Positions 1 through 10,500 of a stretch of DNA of 38,070 bases are shown here, one piece after another. The translations under genes were made by a program, and so were the position numbers. Below the pieces are notes generated by a model, which saw only the letters and a program-made list of their open reading frames with translations, did not search any database and was not told the origin of the DNA. Source of the stretch: Willaertia magna (taxonomy: Eukaryota > Heterolobosea > Eutetramitea > Acrasida > Naegleriidae); contig CADWAF010001098.1 of NCBI GenBank assembly GCA_902984215.1, positions 1 through 38,070 of the forward strand. Direction: 5' to 3'. Numbering within the stretch: position 1 is the first letter of the stretch; each line of letters begins with the position of its first letter.

Positions 1-2
1 GG

Positions 3-2316
3 TTTTATCGTTCCATTAATTTTTGTTTAACTTCAATAATTTCGGTATCAATTTTATTAAGTATTATATTTATTACTTTAGTTTGGATTACTACATTTGC
101 TGCCTCAGTCGTTACTTTAGCTAATAGTAATAGAAATCATGAATTTAATAAATTACAAACATATTTAATTCAATCAATTAAGGAAATTGATAATTTGGGT
201 GTGACAATGTCTAAAACTTTATCTTTAGATTTAAATTATACTAATTTATTAAGAACTGAAAATCAAATGTTTAAAATTTATAAGGGTGAAGAAATTAATC
301 ATCCTACAATGTTGGCAACAATATATTGTGGTTTAGAAAATGGTGATTCAATGGGTATTATAAATTATAATGGAGTTGTTAGTATGATTTGGGTTGTAAA
401 CAGGAAAGATTTTTGGTACGAATGTTATAATCATACTAAAACGGAATATTGTGTAAGGAAACCTTATGAAAAACCTGACGCTGTTGTGCCTGCTAATGGT
501 ACTTATTATGTTGGAAAGTTTGCTTTTGAGAATTTTGGAAAGATTGCCTGGATGCCTAGCTATACAGATGCTGCCATTCCAGGCACCGTATTTATGACCC
601 TTACAACTTCTTTTTACACAGTTGCAAATAATAATCAAAAAGTGTGGTTTGCTTATGATATTACAACAAATGTAAGTATTAGTCCAAGAAATTCATAGTT
701 ATTTAACGACAATATAATTGAATTAGACGTTTTCCAGTTTTTTGGCAGAAAGTACACACAATCTTCCAGGTGCTACTGTTTTTGTTCTTGAAACTGGAAG
801 CGAATTCTTTATTGCAAGTAATGTCAAAAGTAACTCTCCTCCAAGTGATGGTTCTAGGGAAACTGGTTTAACTTTTGGGCATTCCAACGTTAAAACGATT
901 TCAAGATTAATTTACAACAGGTTTCAAAAATTATCGCAGATACCGTGCAATCAACTATTTTCAGTCGCAGATACTTTACAATATATTAACCTTGTCAGGA
1001 TTTGTCAAGATAACAAGTTAGACTGGGTTTTAGTTCTCGGTGTAAGTCAATGGTACTATATTGGTAATGTTGTTATAGCCGCTGTTATAGCTGTTTTTGC
1101 AAGTGTAGTTATCATTGTGATTGGCGTGTTTTTAGGAATACTAGTGTCTAGAAAAATTTTGGCCCCTTTTAATCAGTTGCAAGAATTATTCCAAAAAGTT
1201 TCTGAAATGGACCTCGATGACATTAAACCTAAGAAATCCTACTTTTCAGAAGTACAATTTATTCAGTTCGTATTTAATAATATGGTTGCAAGAATGAAAC
1301 TCTATCGTTCTTTTATTCCAGGATTTCTATTAATGCAAATTGACGAGAAAATGTTTGTGGATAACAACGTCACTAAAGATGATACAGTAATGTCAGAGGG
1401 TTCCAACTCTGCTGCTTTAAGAACTTCAACTGAAAATGTTGCGCCTCCATTTGAGTCGTTTGCTTCTTCAATGTTATTAAGGAAAGGAAGTAGTTTACAA
1501 AGATTTGAAATTGGTTTAGAGAAAAAAGATATAACTATCCTGGGAATAAGAATCACAAGTTTAGTAAACTGGAATGAATTAGATTGTGAAACAATTGTGA
1601 AAATGACTTCTGACGTTTATAAAATTGTGAATCAAGTTTCTAAATCCTCAAAAGGACAAGTTGGAAATTTTGATGGAGATGTTTTAACTTTAACGTTTAA
1701 TGGTGCTATTTCACAAAGTAATCATCAAATAAGAGCATGCAATGCAGCTGCTCAGTTAACATCGAAACTTAATGGTCTGAATCAAAAACAGTTTGTCTCA
1801 AACTTCCTTATAACTGTGATATCAGAAATTGTGGCTTGTGGTAATTTAGGTACTGAAGAAGTGAAAAGTTTTACAATAATTGGATCTGTGCATCATTTGA
1901 TTGAAAAATATTTAGAAATTAATCAAAAATATAATGTGTCAATAACAATGAATAGGAATGTACAAGAATTTACTGACGAATTGTTTTCCAGTAGAGTAAT
2001 TGACATCATTTCTTTTAAAGAAGAGGACGTTGAGGTTTTTGAGTTGGGCGAGAGCTTAAGTGTGGAGATGGATGGTAAGTAGTATTTATAATATTAATTA
2101 ATTTAATAATTAATTAAACTTAAAGAATGGATGTATGAGATGAAACAATCTGAAAGTAAAAACAAATGGGAAGATTATAACAAAGCATATAAATTGTATA
2201 AAGAAGGAAAATATAGTGAGGCAATTGTTAGATTTAAGGATTGTCTTATGAACCGCGAAAATGATTTGATTGTAAAGAAAATGCTTTTACAATGCCAGGA
2301 ACAGCTGCATGAATAA
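3..2316 (+). CDS. Receptor-type cyclase-like protein (TM-Cache-like-TM-HAMP-degenerate class III cyclase-TPR), 5' partial
   Basis: The frame is open at the left edge, so the start lies outside the window. Exons are <3-671, 727-2074 and 2126-2316, giving 735 residues. Both introns (55 and 51 nt) begin GTAAGT, end AG and restore frame across stops. The order is: a membrane segment (about 40-115), an extracellular region resembling a Cache sensor, a second membrane segment (about 1057-1150), a HAMP-like linker, a cyclase homology domain (about 1520-2060) and a C-terminal TPR-like helix pair (about 2155-2310). In the cyclase domain the first metal Asp is Arg (codon 1549-1551). The second metal motif GD is kept (GDV, 1675-1683), but the late IGD-N motif reads IGS-HH (Ser codon 1885-1887). 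The family makes cAMP or cGMP; I infer this copy is inactive or acts as a partner subunit. The fold assignment is fairly secure, loss of activity less so. Confidence 0.75.
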
Positions 2317-2657
2317 TGCCAATCAATTTAGTAAGTTATGTTAAGGTTTACAGGAGAATATTCAAGAAGACTTTTGCACGAGCATTTTACTAATTAAAGA
2401 GATAATCAGTAATACCAAAATTTTATTTACAATAATTTATAAATATTTAAAAACAGCCAAACCTATTTATGGGCATGCGAATAATTCTATACTTTATTTT
2501 GAATTCTAAATTAATACGCACAAGACTTATAGATGTTTAATAATTCTTTTTAGAAATGAGATCTGAAAAGAAGGTGAAATCATTAAATTCACCTGCACTC
2601 CTGTCAAGAAATCATTTATCACAAGAAAAAAAAATTTGACAACAGTTACAAACACCA
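2317..2657. other. Spacer between the cyclase-like and GBP-like genes
   Basis: These 341 bp contain no recognised gene. A 27-codon frame opens at ATG 2556 and stops at TGA 2637, in phase with the downstream gene. Joining 2573 to 2646 (a GTGAAA donor and a GACAACAG acceptor) would add six residues plus Leu-Gln-Thr-Pro to the front of the next protein. The donor is weak, so this is only an alternative start or an upstream ORF. The rest is AT-rich without visible structure. Confidence 0.4.
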
Positions 2658-4247
2658 ATGGTAGCAAAATACATTCCAGAACCAGAAAAACAAACGAAAA
2701 TTTTCAAAGAAGAAACACCAAAAAGTTTTTTGCTTGGCACTAAAGATTTTATTTATTTATCCATTATTGTGTTGTTGATTGGAGTTGGTTTTTATTATTA
2801 CCACAGCTACAACCCTTCAAGAAATATATCTTCATATGGTAATAATGAAGAATTTCTTAAAATTACTAATGAAAAGTGCAACTCAAAATATCTTTTAACA
2901 AGAGATCAATTAAATTATTCTTTTAATTCCAATAAGAATTTAATTTATCTTAATGGTGATAATAGTAATCATTACCAGCCTTCAAAATTGGTAGATATAG
3001 ATGAACTAAAAGGAACATTGACTTTAAATAACCAAGTTTTAAATGAATTAGTTTATAAACTTGGAGATAATCCTCTTTACATATTAAGTGCTATTGGTGT
3101 TGGAAGAAATGGTAAATCCACAATATTAAATCAATTAATTAGAATTTTAGCAAATATCGATGAAGATTATTTTATAACAGGAGCTGGTGCAGTGTCAGTA
3201 ACAAAAGGTGTGTGGCTAGCTAATTTATTAATTCCTTATAAAGAAGGTTATGCTATTGTCATTGATTGTGAAGGTGTTGGAATGGAAAATGTACTTTCTT
3301 CATTCTTATCTTCTGTACTTTCAGCAATTTCTTCTGAAACATTACTTTTAATTCGTGGTGTTCCATCAAAACAAGATTATTCAGTTTTAGCTTTCGTTCT
3401 TAATATAGTAAAAGAAATTAACTCAAAAATTAATTTTATTTTAACTGGAATGACAGAATTTACATTAAAATCGCATGACTATTCTGCTATTCAAATTATT
3501 ATTGACGGTATTAAACAATTCCATCAAGTCAGTGATATGGAAAATGTGAAGCGTGTCATTTTGAATGAGTTAACTAAAGATGGAAAGTTTTCAACTAACG
3601 TTTTATATTTACCATCTTTAGAAGAATTATCAGTTTTAAATAGATCTTCAGTTCCAGTTATTTATACAAATGAGAGTTCAACTTGTTATCAAAAATCTTT
3701 TGTTGCAACAGTAAATGATGTTCTTAAAAGGTTTGATACACCAATGAAAGGAAGAGATTTTAAACAAAAATTAATTTCAACAATTGATAGCATTAATGGT
3801 TTTTCATCTGCTTGGAGAGATATCTTTAATAATCAATTTGAAATTGCTTTATATGGTGCTGTTTCTTTAAAAGCAGCTGAATATTGTAAACAATTTGATC
3901 AACAAGTATTGGCTGACATGAATTGTCAACAGTCAATATTTACCTTAGAAAGAAATATGGAAGATTTAGCTAAAAAATTCTTACAAGAATGTAAATCTAT
4001 TCTTTCTGAAGAAGAAAGTGGTTATAGTAATAATAATTATTGTACAGAACAAGTGATTGCTTTAAAAAAGAATATGAAAAATTGTTTAAAGGAATGGTCT
4101 TCTAATTGTAGAACATTTTGGGTGATGGTTAATGATGTTTTTAATATTATTTGGCCGTTAATTCTTAGATATTATCATTTAATTATTATTGCGTTGGTTT
4201 TATATGTTTTATATTCTTTTTTAACTTTTTTAAGGAGAATTTGTTAA
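2658..4247 (+). CDS. GBP/atlastin-like large GTPase with N- and C-terminal membrane segments
   Basis: This is a 529-residue, single-exon protein. The G1 P-loop is GRNGKST (149-155), the G2 Thr lies in TKGVW (182-186, the GBP pattern), and G3 is DCEG (203-206, usually DTEG). I cannot find the family's G4 Arg-Asp; the equivalent beta strand reads ILTGMTEF (261-268). A hydrophobic segment spans about 31-49, before the GTPase domain, and another about 500-525 at the C-terminus, with a helical region between. Animal atlastins carry a membrane hairpin after the helical domain, so this topology is unusual. The family fuses or remodels ER membranes, or in GBPs acts in membrane-targeted defence. Start: the first ATG after an in-frame stop at 2637. 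Membership in the superfamily is likely; the subfamily is unclear. Confidence 0.75.
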   Translation: MVAKYIPEPEKQTKIFKEETPKSFLLGTKDFIYLSIIVLLIGVGFYYYHSYNPSRNISSYGNNEEFLKITNEKCNSKYLLTRDQLNYSFNSNKNLIYLNGDNSNHYQPSKLVDIDELKGTLTLNNQVLNELVYKLGDNPLYILSAIGVGRNGKSTILNQLIRILANIDEDYFITGAGAVSVTKGVWLANLLIPYKEGYAIVIDCEGVGMENVLSSFLSSVLSAISSETLLLIRGVPSKQDYSVLAFVLNIVKEINSKINFILTGMTEFTLKSHDYSAIQIIIDGIKQFHQVSDMENVKRVILNELTKDGKFSTNVLYLPSLEELSVLNRSSVPVIYTNESSTCYQKSFVATVNDVLKRFDTPMKGRDFKQKLISTIDSINGFSSAWRDIFNNQFEIALYGAVSLKAAEYCKQFDQQVLADMNCQQSIFTLERNMEDLAKKFLQECKSILSEEESGYSNNNYCTEQVIALKKNMKNCLKEWSSNCRTFWVMVNDVFNIIWPLILRYYHLIIIALVLYVLYSFLTFLRRIC

Positions 4248-4380
4248 TTATTTATTTTCAAAGGTTACTGTTACTACTAAAAAGGAAAACTAAATGTTGT
4301 GTATCAAACAGTCAATAAAAAAGAAACAAACTCTAAAAACTCTTTCTACAACAGCATTTAAAATTCTTATCTTTCGATAA

Positions 4381-4452
4381 GGGGAACACTGGGAATCGAA
4401 CCCAGGGCCTCTCGCACCCAAAGCGAGAATCATACCACTAGACCATGTTCCC
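4381..4452 (-). tRNA. tRNA-Pro (anticodon UGG)
   Basis: Read on the minus strand, the 72-nt cloverleaf has a 7-bp acceptor stem GGGAACA/TGTTCCC with discriminator C, a D arm, an anticodon stem CTCGC/GCGAG around the loop TTTGGGT (anticodon TGG), and a T arm with GGTTCGATTCC. There is no intron and no encoded CCA. A four-T run at 4363-4360 on the same strand, 17 nt past the gene, would terminate RNA polymerase III. Confidence 0.97.
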
Positions 4453-4720
4453 TGTGATTACTGTTAAAACAAACTATTTTTCGTAAAGAAATTATAAGGA
4501 TTGCTTGTATACCTACTGCTTACTTAAAACGAAGAATGAACTGGAGATTGGACAAGGTAGCTGCTGTTACTTATAGATGTGAAGGGTGGTGTTAGTGAAA
4601 AAAAAGTCTCAAAGTGGGGATAGAATTTGTAAGTACTAGCCAACCAGCGATATTAAAAAAAATAAATAAAAAATTTTTTGAAAAAAAAAGAAAAAAAAAT
4701 ATCTCTATTTAAACCAACAA
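4453..4720. other. 5' flank of malate dehydrogenase gene
   Basis: No gene is recognised. The stretch carries a 19-residue frame (ATG 4535, TAG 4592) with less AT-biased composition than its surroundings, and a poly(A)/poly(T) tract at about 4660-4700 just before the dehydrogenase start. The short frame could be an upstream ORF or chance. Confidence 0.3.
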
Positions 4721-6125
4721 ATGAAGAGATTAACAAGACAAGTTTCTAAAGTAGCAAGTATGATATCATTTTTATTTAACATTTTATTAATACCTTTTAT
4801 TTATTAACCATTTAAAACTGTACAATAAAAAAATTATTCTCTAAATAAATTTTTCAGCCTCTAAGAATGTTCGTTGTTACTCAACATTAAAAGAACGTGG
4901 AGATAAGTTAGATGCAGAATTATCAAGTGTTAAAACACCAATGGAAAGAATTTTATTAGGAAAACAAACTGCTCAAGATTTAAATGGTGTTAATATTAAA
5001 GATCCAAGAACATTATCCAAATGGTTAAATAAATTCGCAAAGGAAGGACCTTCAATCCTAACAAAGGGAATTGATCAACTTGCTCCACCAGTTACCGTAA
5101 CAGTTACAGGAGCAGCAGGACAAATCTCATATAGTCTTTTATTTAGAATCGCAAGTGGTGAAATGTTAGGTTTAAATCAACCTGTTAAATTAAGATTATT
5201 AGAAAAGCCTGATGTAATGAAAGCTTTAGAAGGAGTTAAGATGGAATTAGAAGATGGTGCATTCCCTCTATTACAAGATGTTTTTATTACCGATAGTGAA
5301 GAAGAAGTCTTTAGAGGAACTGATTTTGCAATTTTAGTTGGAGGTAAGCCTAGAACTAAAGGAATGGAAAGAGGTGATGTATTAAAAGATAATGCAGAAA
5401 TCTTTAAAAAGCAAGGAGAAGCTTTAAATAAGAATGCTAACGGAGATGTTTTAGTATTAGTTGTTGCTAACCCTGCAAATACAAATGCTTTAATTACCTC
5501 TCAAAACGCACCAGATATTCCTCCAGAGAATATTACTGCAATGACTAGATTAGATCATGATAGAGGATTAGCACAAGTTGCTTTAAAGACTGGATGTAAT
5601 GTTCAAGATATTTCTCGATTTGCTATTTGGGGTAACCATTCCGCAACTCAATACCCAGATCTTTCATTTGCTACTATTAATGGTGAATGGGCAATGAATG
5701 TTATCCAAGATGAAAAGTGGATACAAGAAGTTTTTATTCCTATCGTACAAAAACGTGGTGCTCAAATTATTGATGCTCGTGGTAAATCATCTGCTGCATC
5801 AGCTGCTGACGCTGCAATTAAACATATGAGAGATTGGGTTTTAGGTAATAATGAATGGGTTTCTATGGCCATTCCAAGTAGAGGTCAATATGGTATTCCA
5901 AGAGGTATTTGGAGTTCTATGCCAGTACAATGTTTTGGTGCTGGTAAATATGGTGTTATTGAAGGTTTACCAATTAACTCATTTAGTGCAGAAAAGATTA
6001 ATGCTTCAGTGAAAGAATTAATTGAAGAAAAGAAGATTGTTGAAGGTTTATTACCAAATCCAGTTTATCGTTTAGTTGAAGTTGATAAGAAACTTGTTTA
6101 TTCAAACAGTTATATTCAATTATAA
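4721..6125 (+). CDS. Malate dehydrogenase, probably mitochondrial, NAD-dependent
   Basis: This enzyme interconverts malate and oxaloacetate. Exons are 4721-4757 and 4858-6125; the 100-nt intron begins GTATGA and ends TTTTTCAG, giving 434 residues. The first exon adds a basic, acid-free leader ([12 protein letters not shown], continuing through VRCYS) typical of a mitochondrial presequence. The Rossmann motif GAAGQI is at 97-102, followed by Glu128 at the end of the second strand (LLEKP), which favours NAD over NADP. Substrate arginines are Arg178 and Arg184, the LDHDR motif supplies Asp245 and Arg248, and the catalytic His273 lies in GNHS. About 70 residues separate the leader from the nucleotide fold, more than in standard mitochondrial enzymes. 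The sequence resembles the cytosolic/NADP-MDH branch rather than the bacterial-type mitochondrial branch. The C-terminus (NSYIQL) is not a peroxisomal signal. Confidence 0.93.
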
Positions 6126-6396
6126 GTCATTACTATTTAAACTGTTTCCTTTTGTATTTTTCTACTATAATGATTATTAGAGGGTGAAATATTTTCATCA
6201 TTTTACTTTGTGAATAATGATAGGGAGCTTACTTTTGTTAAAAACTTGTTAAAAATATAAAAAATATTTTATTGTAACTGCCATTTTCAAAATATAAATT
6301 TTAAAAAAAATTGCCGTTATTTTGTTTCTGTCTCTCCCTCGCAAATTTTTTTTCGGTTACTCTTATTTTGCGCCAACAAGTGACGTTATAAAAAAA

Positions 6397-7461
6397 ATGG
6401 ATCAACAACAATTAGCTACTTCCAGTGGCTCAACATCAACGCTGACAGCCTTATCAACAACAACAACACTTCCGAATAATAACAATAACAACAATAATGC
6501 AAACATGAATGACAATAATAAAGAAAAGGATTTAATTCGTTTACACATTCTAAAAGTATATCTCTTTGAAATGTTTGAAAGAGTTTTATTACTTTCCACA
6601 AATAAAAGTATTTCATCCTCTTCTTCATCAAACAATAATAATAATAAATCAAGTAAAAATCCATATGATTTTGCATTAGAAAGTTTCTATAAAAATCCTC
6701 GCTTTAAAAACTATAAAAATATTTTATTAAAAGGAATTGGAGAATTAAGTGAAGATTTAAAAAAAAATTTTATTATTGAACTTGATAAATATTTATTAAA
6801 ATTTAATTTAAAATTTAAATTAAATGCTTTAGATAGTGTTAATTATAATAATATTTTATTAAATAATTTGGATAATTATGGAAATAATAATTGTTGGATT
6901 TATTTACCGAAAAGTAAATTGTTGAGTGAAAAAAAAGTTATTTTTATAAATAATAGTTTTTTTGTAAAAAGTTTACAAAATTTACAAAATGAAAATGTGA
7001 CCAATCATTATAATACAATAATTGTTGACAATAATACAAATGACAATAATGTCAACAATCAAAATAATTTAAAAGAAGAACAACAAAAAATGGAAATTGA
7101 CAATAATCAACAAACATTTACAACAAATAACTTTACAATAAATAATAAAACAGTTGACAATAAAATAAATAATAACTTTACAATAAATCAAAAAGAAGAA
7201 AAAATTAAATTCTTAAAAGAAATGTTAAATACAAAAAGACAAATTTTAGAAAAATTAAATAAATTTTCACAAATAATTTCTGAAGAAAATTTAAAATTAA
7301 AAAAAGAAACGGAAGAAATGAAAATGAAAATACAAAACTTTTACACAAATGAAATTGACAATAATGTGAAACAAATTAGAAAATCATGTGATTTATTAGA
7401 ATGTCAATATTGGAATAATAATTGTGAAAATGTTGGAATGATGAATGGCAGTGGTATGTAG
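6397..7461 (+). CDS. Asn-rich coiled-coil protein, hypothetical (possible Nnf1/PMF1-like)
   Basis: The protein has 354 residues from the ATG at 6397, chosen because it follows the adenine-rich leader and begins MDQQQ like another gene in this window. The open frame extends back to 6322 but that stretch looks like leader DNA. It opens with Ser/Thr and Asn tracts, then a helical region of about 120 residues (residues 40-170) ending in KLNALDSVNYNN, a middle section full of Asn/Gln repeats (about 215-290), and a strongly charged coiled coil (about 290-345). The spacing of helices and the Leu-Asn-x-Leu-Asp element recall Nnf1/PMF1 kinetochore subunits, but this is weak. It converges with the E3 ligase gene, 66 bp between stops. 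No catalytic motif or membrane segment is visible. Confidence 0.6.
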   Translation: MDQQQLATSSGSTSTLTALSTTTTLPNNNNNNNNANMNDNNKEKDLIRLHILKVYLFEMFERVLLLSTNKSISSSSSSNNNNNKSSKNPYDFALESFYKNPRFKNYKNILLKGIGELSEDLKKNFIIELDKYLLKFNLKFKLNALDSVNYNNILLNNLDNYGNNNCWIYLPKSKLLSEKKVIFINNSFFVKSLQNLQNENVTNHYNTIIVDNNTNDNNVNNQNNLKEEQQKMEIDNNQQTFTTNNFTINNKTVDNKINNNFTINQKEEKIKFLKEMLNTKRQILEKLNKFSQIISEENLKLKKETEEMKMKIQNFYTNEIDNNVKQIRKSCDLLECQYWNNNCENVGMMNGSGM

Positions 7462-7527
7462 AGGGTCAAACTCTTAATTGACTCAATAAAAATAAATAAA
7501 TAAGCATAATTGTTTTTTATTAAACAC

Positions 7528-10500
7528 TTAATACTCTCCACTGTGTAAATTACTTGTCTTCTCTAATATTAAGGTATCTTGATCAAAATTCATTTTAATA
7601 AATTTAATAGCATGTTCTTTCAATCTTTCTTTATGTAAAGTTAAAGGTGAACCCCTTCTTAATTCAAAATCTTCTTCTCCATGTTCATCCAAATAAACAG
7701 AGGATAAAAAACTATTACGTCCTTCTCTCATTAATAATAAACAACTCCATGGAACAACTAAGAACAATCCACAATTGGAAAGTTTTTCTTGGATATATCT
7801 TGTTAATTTACCTTTTGTATAATGTTTCTCGCAAGAAGTACATTTTCTTAACCAAACCATTTCTCCAGTAATCAAACACATAACAGGGGTCTCTAACTTC
7901 TTACCACACGTTGGACATTGCATATTGTGGTATTTAAGGAAGATATCTTCATAACGTTGAGGTAATTTAACAAAAGAGAATGGATTATTATAGCCAAAGA
8001 ATGGAATTAATGAATCTACAATTAATAATTCTAACTCTTCTTCTTCTTCATCTTTTTCTTCTTCAAATCCTTCGTTTTCTTCCTTATTTTCCTTTTTATC
8101 ATGTTTGTGAGAAAAGCTCTTTAAAGAAGTTTCTAATTGATCTATCCATTTCTCAATAAGTTGACTAACTTGATTATCTACAGTTAATATCTTAACCAAA
8201 TCAGATAACTTTGGAAGATGTAAATAATTGGAAAGTACATTAACTTCAATATCAGTTTCTTCTTCAGGTATTGGACATTCTGTATATAATAAAGAATGGA
8301 AGAGTGACACTCTTCTAATGAAAGTTAACATCATCTTTGTTATATTTTCAATATTATTGATTGATGAATCCAATTCGTTATAAGATGGTATTATATTAAG
8401 TACTGGATTGTTTGACAATTCATTAATAGCTTTATCAATACTCTCTACTCCAATTATAATATCTTGTTTGGCTCTTAATTTTAATTGAACAACTACTTGA
8501 ATGTAATGTCCTAAATAAAAAACTTTTAACAATTCATAAAAATCTCTTTGACAAACACTTGAGGTTGTTGCTAAAAGTAAACTGAAAGTTCTAATAAATA
8601 AAGTAAACATGTCACTACTTAAGAAAGGAAGATAGCTATTAGATTCTTTACCATCTTCATAAAGAGTCAAACCGTCTTCATTATTACTCTTCATTCCAAG
8701 TACACAAGCACAAATTGCCTTTAAATGTTGTGTTGTTAAATTAGTAGCAGCCTCATTGGTAGCAGATTGGAATGCAATAATATTTTCTACAAGATGACGT
8801 AAACTCTTCAATTGAAGATTAGATAATCTATTAAGTAGATTTGGAGATTCAATTCTTTGTGAAATTTCTTCTGTAGCCAACACATAGCTTAATGTATTAC
8901 ATAAGTAAGAAACATCATTTCTATCTTCAGGTGAAGTTGGTTCTTCGTCTTCATTTTCTGAATCCGTGTTCTTTTTCTTTGCAATAGTTTCACAGAATGA
9001 AGGTAAAAGACCCTGTGCAATTGTCTTTGTGAATTCTATTTTTGATTCTGTTAATAGTTTAGTTACGGTGCCTATATCAATCTTTGTAATATCATCATCG
9101 TCAAGCATTGATTGATTAGAGATTTTAATGTTTTCAGTAACTTCTGTTGGAAGTAATGGACACAAGCAATTACATAAACGATTACAAACTGGACATAGAA
9201 TTTCCATTGCTTCTAAATTAATTTGTCCATATCCCTTGTATCTTCTTCTTCTTGCATCTTCTTGATTCAAGTTTGCATAATAACGATCAAAACAATCAGA
9301 GTGACAAACATGAGAACAGAAATGCATTTGAATACCATGTTCTCTATTTACATCTGCAAATAGCTCGGTGTATTTTCCAATATCTACAATTACCTTAGTT
9401 TCCAATTTACCAAAAAGATCCTTGTTATTTTGGGCAGCAGTTACTTGTACAGCTGGACTGTTAATAATTTGTGATAACAAATATATATTTTCACTGCCTT
9501 GGGGACTCTTGTGTTCATGGCAGAAAGCACATTTAATTTGATCTTCAGTTTCAACTTCTTCTGTAGTTTCATTTGTATCTAACAATTTTTCAAATTGACT
9601 TTGATTTTTCTTCATTTGTTCCATAATCTTTTTACGCTTTTCCAAAGCTCTCTTCTTCTTTAACTCCTTTTCTTCAGCACTCGCAATACTTTTAGTACTA
9701 CTTTCTTTCCTTGAGAGAATTACTTTATCACATTGTTCATTTAGTTCACTTAATCTATTTAATACCTTTTCTGTAAAATCACTTGGATTTTCAAAAAGCA
9801 TTTGCAAAATAGAATATTCTTCTCCATCAATAGTTTCAAATGTTTGCATAATATAAAGTAAAGGAGAAAGTCCGTCTTCTAATGGAATATCATCTACAGA
9901 TTCAATCTTATTAGATAATTTTATCTTTTGAGGCATTTTCAAAGTATAACCTTCAGAATTATTACCATAACCTAATAAAGCATTTAAGGAATAATATAAT
10001 GCGTGGATAACATAAGCAGGAACATGTTCTTGTGGTGAAGTCTTTCTCCATTGGATTGTTCTATATAGTACAATAAATATTATCTTATACAAATGATGTG
10101 AATAAATAATATTAGTGATACCACTCAATTGTTCTGGAACCGGAGGTATTGATTGATCTAAAGATAAAACTAATGAATGTTTCTTTCCAGACTCTTTATA
10201 CTTTTCCATCGCTTGATAAACTGATTGTTGGTTGTAAGTAATGAAATAAGGTTCTAAAAACTCCCAACATGAATCTTTTACTGTAAAGAAACCTTGTTGT
10301 CCACCTATTTTAGGTTTGTGATAATTAGCAACCTCATTGACAAGTTCTTTCATATCAACAGCACTTCTAAATACTTTTGGAACGCTGTCACAAAGTTTTG
10401 AAAACTTTCCTTTCCCTAAGAATAAACGATGTAGTAATAATTTACGAGCAATTTCAGATTTTGGCATTGAACCCATATAAATTCTATTTGTATAAATAGT

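Noticed and set aside
1302..1556. Minus-strand frame opposite the cyclase domain
   Set aside because: The plus strand encodes a recognisable cyclase fold here, so the antisense frame is incidental.
6322..6396. Extension of the coiled-coil protein to ATG 6322
   Set aside because: The added segment (FLSLPRKFFF type) looks like translated leader; the A-rich context favours ATG 6397.
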